A stretch of DNA of 27,892 nucleotides from an uncultured Alistipes sp. (GTDB lineage Bacteria; Bacteroidota; Bacteroidia; Bacteroidales; Rikenellaceae): the NCBI GenBank assembly GCA_949840605.1, contig CATKXN010000023.1, positions 1 through 27,892 on the forward strand. The letters are read 5' to 3'. Position numbers and translations under genes: made by a program. This document shows, piece by piece, positions 23,698 to 27,892 of the stretch (the first letter of the stretch is position 1; each line of letters begins with the position of its first letter). Below the pieces are notes generated by a model, which saw nothing but the letters and a program-made list of their open reading frames with translations, had not been told where the DNA came from and did not search any database.

Positions 23698-24483
23698 TTA
23701 CACCAGATAATTCACCGGGTTGCGAGAGCGTTCACTCTTGCGAACCGCAAAGGTACATAAATTTTTCGATAAAATATCAAATAATAGTTCAATTGCGCAA
23801 TATTCGCTCTCAAAATGGCCTATATCTGCTACCGTGAGGGCTTTATCGGGTGTCATGAAGTCGTTGTACTTCAGGTCCGCGGTGATGTAAATTTCGGCTC
23901 CGGCGCGGCGTGCGTCGCCGATCAGCGAAGCGCCGGCGCCGGTGCAGACCGCCACACGGCGAACTTCGGAAGTGGCTATGTCACTGTGTCTTATAACCTT
24001 CAACCCGAGCCGTTGCTGCATGAACCGCATAAACTCCACGGTACCGACGGCCTCGGGCAGTTCTCCCGCCACGCCGAATCCCACGCCTGCGCCGGATTCC
24101 GCGGGTTGCAGCACTTCGAGGTTTCCGACGCCCAGCATCGCGGCCAGCCGCCAGCTCATCCCCCCGGGCGCGCTGTCGAGGTTGGTGTGGCAGGCGTAGA
24201 GGGCGATCCGGCTGCGGATGGCCCGCTCGACGCACCGCTGCACGGGGTCCGCCGAATTGAAACGCTTGAGCGCATGGAAAACGATCGGATGGTGCGTCAG
24301 CACGATGTCGCACCCCTCGGCTTCGGCTTCGTCCAGCACCTCTTCCGTGACATCCACGGCCAGCAGGGCCTTGCGGACCTCGTCGTCGGGACGTCCGACG
24401 ATAAGTCCCGCATTGTCATACGATTCCTGCCAGCCTAGCGGGGCAAAGCGTTCGATGACTTCGGTTATCTGACTGATCTTCAT
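23698..24483 (-). CDS. Nif3-like dinuclear metal-centre hexameric protein
   Basis: Possible GTP cyclohydrolase I type 2-like family; role unsettled. It has 261 residues, the short form without the PII-like insertion found in many 360-370 residue members. Metal-ligand motifs: the N-terminal SYDNAGLIVG, LTHHPIVFH (the HHP pair, about 62-70), CHTNLDSAPGGMSWRLA (about 97-113) and near the end DIGHFESEY. The C-terminal NPVNYLV is family-typical. The last 30 codons are markedly AT-rich, overlapping a promoter for the next gene. The zinc-ribbon gene lies 23 bases downstream. Confidence 0.9.
   Translation of the reverse strand: MKISQITEVIERFAPLGWQESYDNAGLIVGRPDDEVRKALLAVDVTEEVLDEAEAEGCDIVLTHHPIVFHALKRFNSADPVQRCVERAIRSRIALYACHTNLDSAPGGMSWRLAAMLGVGNLEVLQPAESGAGVGFGVAGELPEAVGTVEFMRFMQQRLGLKVIRHSDIATSEVRRVAVCTGAGASLIGDARRAGAEIYITADLKYNDFMTPDKALTVADIGHFESEYCAIELLFDILSKNLCTFAVRKSERSRNPVNYLV
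23748..23781 (-). promoter_or_regulatory. Promoter of the zinc-ribbon gene inside the nif3 coding end
   Basis: On the minus strand TTTG (23781-23778), 22-base AT-rich spacer, TACCTTTG (23755-23748). It predicts a leader of about 65 bases. The spacing is slightly long. Confidence 0.5.
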
Positions 24484-24521
24484 AACAATATCATTATAAT
24501 CACATCATTTCCGGGTTTCAG

Positions 24522-24620
24522 CCCGCCGTTGTCGCCGCCACAGGCGGCAGCGAAAGGATTCCGACTCGATGCCGGAGCCGTCAAACGGCGGGCCAGCTGA
24601 CACTTGCGGTCGCAGACCGC
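24522..24620. repeat. Cluster of inverted repeats between the MerR gene and nif3
   Basis: Outer arms CCCGCCGTT (24522-24530) and AACGGCGGG (24584-24592) enclose a hairpin GCCGCC-ACA-GGCGGC (24534-24548); a third hairpin GCGGTC-GCA-GACCGC follows (24606-24620). In the minus direction it lies just after the MerR gene and could end that operon, although no T-run follows. TTGTCGCCGCC here also occurs on the opposite strand near 5608-5618, before ackA. Confidence 0.6.
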
Positions 24621-24634
24621 GGAACGAACAATCC

Positions 24635-25201
24635 TTAAAATAACGACTGTTCGTAAAAGGCGAACAGCTCCTTGTGCTCGACCTCCTCCTTCTTGCGGCG
24701 GGGCTTGCGGACGGTGCGTTTGGCAGCCGTCTGCCCGGCGTCGGGGAGCTCCCCGCCCGTCGACTCGTCGATCTTCACCACAGCCTTGGCACGACGGCGC
24801 ACGGGAGCGGCTTCGGACGCACCGGCGGTCCCGGCTTCAGCGACGTCCGCATCGTCCACGATCTCCCCCGCACCGCCTTTCAGGTCCTCGCGGACCTCGA
24901 CCAGCAGGGCGCGGATGCGCTGCAGACGCTCCATCAGTTCGGCGTCACGGTTCACACCGCTCTCGGCAGGCCTTTTGCGGAGCGCCTTCCGGGCCCCTTC
25001 GAGCGTCATGCCGCGCTCCTTGACCAGATGGTAGATCAGCTTCAGGTTCTCGACGTCCTGCGGCGAGAAGAGGCGGTTGCCTTTCTTGTTGCGCTTGGGG
25101 CGGAGGATGCCGAACTGCGACTCCCAATGGCGGATGAGCGACGTATTGACGTCGAACATCTCGGCCACCTCGCCCATCGAATAATAAAGTTTGTCGGCCA
25201 T
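24635..25201 (-). CDS. MerR-family transcriptional regulator
   Basis: A DNA-binding protein of 188 residues. The winged helix-turn-helix (about 4-70) reads YYSMGEVAEMFDVNTSLIRHWE with the recognition part QFGILRPKRNKKGNRLFSPQDVENLKLIYHLV. A short coiled region (about 85-110) is followed by an Ala/Glu- then Lys/Arg-rich tail (RTVRKPRRKKEEVEHKE). It has no metal-sensing cysteines, so it is not a MerR/ZntR-type metal sensor. The ATG at 25201 was chosen because the domain begins there; the open frame extends upstream through the methyltransferase gene and is spurious. It starts two bases after that gene's stop. Confidence 0.92.
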   Translation of the reverse strand: MADKLYYSMGEVAEMFDVNTSLIRHWESQFGILRPKRNKKGNRLFSPQDVENLKLIYHLVKERGMTLEGARKALRKRPAESGVNRDAELMERLQRIRALLVEVREDLKGGAGEIVDDADVAEAGTAGASEAAPVRRRAKAVVKIDESTGGELPDAGQTAAKRTVRKPRRKKEEVEHKELFAFYEQSLF

Positions 25202-25203
25202 AT

Positions 25204-26580
25204 CTATTGTTTTATAATTCGCAACGAATTGGGGTACATGTTGTTCACCCGCGCGCCGATCCGCTTGGCGAACCCCAGCGCACGCCCCCGCGAGCAGACG
25301 AGGTTCATCCCCTCGGCCATCTCTCCGGCAGCGACGTCCTGTCTGCGCAGGAAACGCAGCGTCTCCGCTTCGTCCAGCTCCGCCACGGGCACCGCTTCGC
25401 GGCAGAGTCCGTCGAAGAACGCCAGCGCGGGATCGGGTTTCAGCGTCCCCTTGAACACCTGCCCCATCGCCACGCCTGAATAAATGACGGGCAGCGCCTC
25501 GGACAGCGCCCGCACGGCGTCGGCCTGCGCGGCATACCACGCATAGAACGTGTCGGCGACCTGCGCGAAACACATCCGGTCCGGCTCCCGGACCCAGCGG
25601 GCCAGTTCGGCGACGGTCTTCCGGTCCGCCGCCGCGAATACCGTGCGCCGCGTCCTGGGAGTGCGCACACGTCCCCCGGCGTCGAACGACTTGCGGGCCA
25701 CGGCGGCGAAGAATCCCTCGCCGCAGGCCCGGTGGGGATAGAACCGGAACGTCCGGAACGCCCCGACACGCCCGCAGACGACGCCCCACGCATCCTCCAC
25801 GGCGATCTCTTCCGACTCGGCGACCTCGTCGCCGGCCCATGCGAGCATCCGCTCCAGCGAACCCTCGTCCTCGTCGCGGTTGAACGTACAGGTGCTGTAC
25901 ACGAGCGTTCCGCCCGGCCGCAGGGCCCGCCACGCTTCGCGCAGGATGCCGTCCTGACGCGCCGCACAGAGTTTCACATTCCCCTCGCTCCATTCGCCGC
26001 GGGCCTCGCCGTCCTTGCGGAACATCCCTTCGCCGGAGCAGGGGGCGTCCACGGCCACGATGTCGAACCACGCCTCGAAATCGCCCAGCATCCGCGGCTC
26101 GCAGGTCGTGACGGCCACATTGCCCGTGCCCCACTTGCGCACGTTGTCCGCCAGTACGGCGGCGCGGCGGCGGTCGATCTCGTTGGCTACGACCAGTCCG
26201 CCCGGTCCCGCCAGCGAGGCGTAGAGCGTCGTCTTGCCGCCCGGGGCCGCACACAGATCGAGGATGCGGGCCCCCGCGGTCCGCACGCCCCCGAGCAGGT
26301 GTCCCACGAACTGCGACGAAGCCTCCTGCACGTAGTAGGCCCCGGCATGGAAATCGGGATCGAGCGTAAAGGACGGACGCACGGCGAGGTAACGCCCGTC
26401 GCAGCACCACGGCACCTGTCCGGCAATCTCCAGCGCGGGCAGCGCACCGGGAGCCGCTTTCACGGGATTGACCCGCACCGACACCGGCGGCACCCCGTCG
26501 AGCGCGGCGCAGAGGGCGCGTCCCTCCTCCTCACCCAGGTCGCTCAGGACCCGTTCGACGAATTTCGCGGGCAGCGTCAT
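25204..26580 (-). CDS. rRNA cytosine-C5 methyltransferase, NOL1/NOP2/Sun (RsmB/RsmF-like)
   Basis: SAM-dependent m5C methylation of RNA, most likely rRNA. It has 458 residues. N-terminal part with VSVRVNP (33-39); SAM motif I ILDLCAAPGGKTTL (106-119); motif IV DAPCSGEGMFRKD (178-190, with C181) and motif VI YSTCTFN (228-234, with catalytic-type C231). The C-terminal region (about 330-458) resembles the RsmF-type PUA-like extension. The domain order and length match the RsmF (YebU)-like form in Bacteroidetes; the target base is not proven. Flanked by the kinase (2-base gap) and the MerR gene (2-base gap). Confidence 0.92.
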   Translation of the reverse strand: MTLPAKFVERVLSDLGEEEGRALCAALDGVPPVSVRVNPVKAAPGALPALEIAGQVPWCCDGRYLAVRPSFTLDPDFHAGAYYVQEASSQFVGHLLGGVRTAGARILDLCAAPGGKTTLYASLAGPGGLVVANEIDRRRAAVLADNVRKWGTGNVAVTTCEPRMLGDFEAWFDIVAVDAPCSGEGMFRKDGEARGEWSEGNVKLCAARQDGILREAWRALRPGGTLVYSTCTFNRDEDEGSLERMLAWAGDEVAESEEIAVEDAWGVVCGRVGAFRTFRFYPHRACGEGFFAAVARKSFDAGGRVRTPRTRRTVFAAADRKTVAELARWVREPDRMCFAQVADTFYAWYAAQADAVRALSEALPVIYSGVAMGQVFKGTLKPDPALAFFDGLCREAVPVAELDEAETLRFLRRQDVAAGEMAEGMNLVCSRGRALGFAKRIGARVNNMYPNSLRIIKQ

Positions 26581-26582
26581 CT

Positions 26583-27200
26583 TCAGCGTTTTCGGGCCTT
26601 GATGGCATCGAGCCGCGCGCAGATTTTCTCCAGCACGTCCGGGTTCGACACGAAATCCTCGTGATCCTTGTCCACGACGAGCACCTCACCTCCGTAGAGG
26701 TTGTCGATCCAGTGGTTGTATTTGTCGTTCAGACGTTTGAGATAGAGCTCGTCGATATTCATTTCATATTCGCGGCCGCGCTTGCGGATCTGCGAGATGA
26801 GCGTCGGAACGCTTGCCTTGAGATAGATCAGCAGGTCGGGCTTGGGGATGAGCGTCGTCACCAGCCGGAAAATCTTCATGTAGGTCTCGATGTCGCGCGT
26901 GGTCATCAGTCCCATTTCGTGCAGGTTGTCGGCGAAGATGTGCGCATCCTCGTAGATCGTGCGGTCCTGGAAGATCACCCCCGAACGGCAGTCGGCCAGC
27001 ATGTCCATCGTCTGCTGGATGCGGCTCCCGAGGAATGAAATCTGGAGGTTGAACGCCCAGCGGTTCATGTCCTCGTAGAAATCGCCGATGTAGGGGTTGT
27101 CGCACTCCTCCAAGTAGCACTTGGCGTCGTAACGCTTCGTGAGTATCTGGGTCAGCGTGGTTTTCCCGCTCCCGATGTTTCCGGCTATGGCTATGTACAT
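26583..27200 (-). CDS. Deoxynucleoside kinase (dAK/dGK-like)
   Basis: Phosphorylates deoxynucleosides for salvage. It has 205 residues. P-loop GNIGSGKTT (7-15), YLEECDNPYIGDFYED (about 29-44, substrate region), the DRT motif in FQDRTIYEDAHIF (about 77-89), and the lid-like SQIRKRGREYE (about 135-145). The family is clear; which base it prefers is not. It lies two bases before the methyltransferase gene and 18 bases after the GH3-like gene, so the run GH3-dNK-methyltransferase-MerR looks like one operon. Confidence 0.93.
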   Translation of the reverse strand: MYIAIAGNIGSGKTTLTQILTKRYDAKCYLEECDNPYIGDFYEDMNRWAFNLQISFLGSRIQQTMDMLADCRSGVIFQDRTIYEDAHIFADNLHEMGLMTTRDIETYMKIFRLVTTLIPKPDLLIYLKASVPTLISQIRKRGREYEMNIDELYLKRLNDKYNHWIDNLYGGEVLVVDKDHEDFVSNPDVLEKICARLDAIKARKR

Positions 27201-27218
27201 AGTAGTATAGGTATTTGT

Positions 27219-27892
27219 TTATCTCTCCGTTCCCGCCGGCACCGCCCGGAAAGCCGCCAGGTCGTCTGCCACGCGGCGGTCGTTCACGAGCCGCGGCACC
27301 TTGTTCTTGCCCCGCGCACGCATCCACGCGAGGAACGTCCCCCGCTCTACGACCGTCAGGCGCTGGCGTTCGAGCGTGGTCCGGCGTTTGGCGTCGTAGT
27401 CCGAATTGACGGCCCGCAGCTCCTCGTCCAGCACCCCGGCGAAACGTTCGCGGCTGTCGGGCTCGCGTTCGAACTCCACGATCCATTCGTGGGCCCCGCG
27501 TTCGCGCAGCGACATGTAGCACGGCGCGACGGTGTATTCGCTCACCGCGGCCCCGGTTTTTCGGCAGGCCCCCAGCAGGGCGCGTTCGGCGTTGTCGACG
27601 ATCAATTCCTCGCCGAAAACATTGATATACTGCCGCGTGCGGCCCGCGAAACGGATGCGGTAGGGATTCGTCGAGGTGAATTCCACCGTATCGCCGATCT
27701 CGTAACGCCACAGTCCGTTGTTCGACGTGATGAGCACGGCGTAGACCTTCCCGCACTCCACGCCCTCCAACGGCACGATCTCCGTTCCGCTGCGGAACTC
27801 GAAGAAGGTGCCGTAGTCGAGCATCAGCAGCATGTCGCTGCGCGCGGGATCGTCGGCCATGGCGAAAAACCCCTCCGAGGCGTTGTAGGTCT
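27219..27892 (-). CDS. GH3-family (auxin-responsive promoter-like) acyl adenylase, N-terminus beyond the window
   Basis: The plant GH3 proteins join acyl acids to amino acids; the bacterial members are poorly known. In the window are the last 224 codons. They open with T-Y-N-A-S-E-G-F-F-A read before the first ATG, matching the conserved YNASEGFF segment of the family, so the gene is already under way at the right edge. Further motifs: LMLDYGTFFEF, LVITSNNGLWRYEIGD (the adenylation YxxGD), the GRTRQYINVFGEEL loop, and a C-terminal part ending LVNDRRVADDLAAF. Shorter starts such as the ATG at 27860 are therefore wrong. Confidence 0.85.
   Translation of the reverse strand, partial: TYNASEGFFAMADDPARSDMLLMLDYGTFFEFRSGTEIVPLEGVECGKVYAVLITSNNGLWRYEIGDTVEFTSTNPYRIRFAGRTRQYINVFGEELIVDNAERALLGACRKTGAAVSEYTVAPCYMSLRERGAHEWIVEFEREPDSRERFAGVLDEELRAVNSDYDAKRRTTLERQRLTVVERGTFLAWMRARGKNKVPRLVNDRRVADDLAAFRAVPAGTER

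Noticed and set aside
24635..26410. A 591-residue reading that fuses the MerR gene to upstream sequence
   Set aside because: The N-terminal 400 residues are an out-of-frame reading of the methyltransferase gene; the MerR domain starts at 25201.

Overview
The window is about 28 kb of GC-rich chromosome with almost no non-coding space. Gene content, the TAnnTTTG-type -7 promoter boxes (the Bacteroidetes consensus), the NOP2/Sun methyltransferase, GH3-family protein and C4 zinc-ribbon/coiled-coil protein, and the extended RnfB all point to a member of the Bacteroidales. The high GC makes a Rikenellaceae/Alistipes-like anaerobe the best guess; this is inference from content, not from a marker gene. 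No phage, IS element, CRISPR array, rRNA or tRNA was seen.

Layout. (1) 1-1620, minus: DEAD-box RNA helicase, open at the left edge. (2) 1745-8934, plus: an orphan OmpR-type response regulator, proB-proA (proline), crcB (fluoride exporter), then ackA-ptb-buk, three enzymes that interconvert acyl-CoA, acyl-phosphate and acid with ATP formation. A hairpin terminator closes this block. (3) 8966-12353, minus: aroQ-pyk-flippase operon (transcribed in that order), driven by a promoter at the edge of a 74-bp tandem repeat. (4) 12594-13532, plus: thiL alone, followed by a bidirectional terminator shared with (5) 13564-15016, minus: hpt-queE-divIC, coupled by two TAATG stop/start overlaps. (6) 15017-15342: 326 bp without a gene, holding a degenerate 41-bp repeat and a long hairpin. 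(7) 15343-22743, minus: nadE-rseC-rnfB-rnfC-rnfD-rnfG-rnfE-rnfA, a complete Rnf ferredoxin:NAD+ oxidoreductase operon with NAD synthetase as its apparent first gene. (8) 22913-27892, minus: GH3-like gene (open at the right edge), deoxynucleoside kinase, rRNA cytosine methyltransferase and MerR regulator, then the Nif3-like and zinc-ribbon/coiled-coil genes.

How it works together: the energy genes are those of an anaerobic fermenter. Pyruvate kinase and the acetate/butyrate kinase branch make ATP by substrate-level phosphorylation, while Rnf couples reduced ferredoxin to NAD+ reduction and ion pumping. NadE next to Rnf supplies the NAD+ that Rnf reduces.

Most of the window is recognisable housekeeping, and I did not find a convincing new multi-gene system. 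The points most worth a second look are a NadE whose glutaminase domain appears to have lost its catalytic cysteine, the ackA-ptb-buk cluster without pta, structured spacers on both sides of rnfC in an otherwise tight operon, a TAAT flavinylation motif in RnfG, and several intergenic repeats, one of which appears to supply the aroQ promoter and another the proB start codon.
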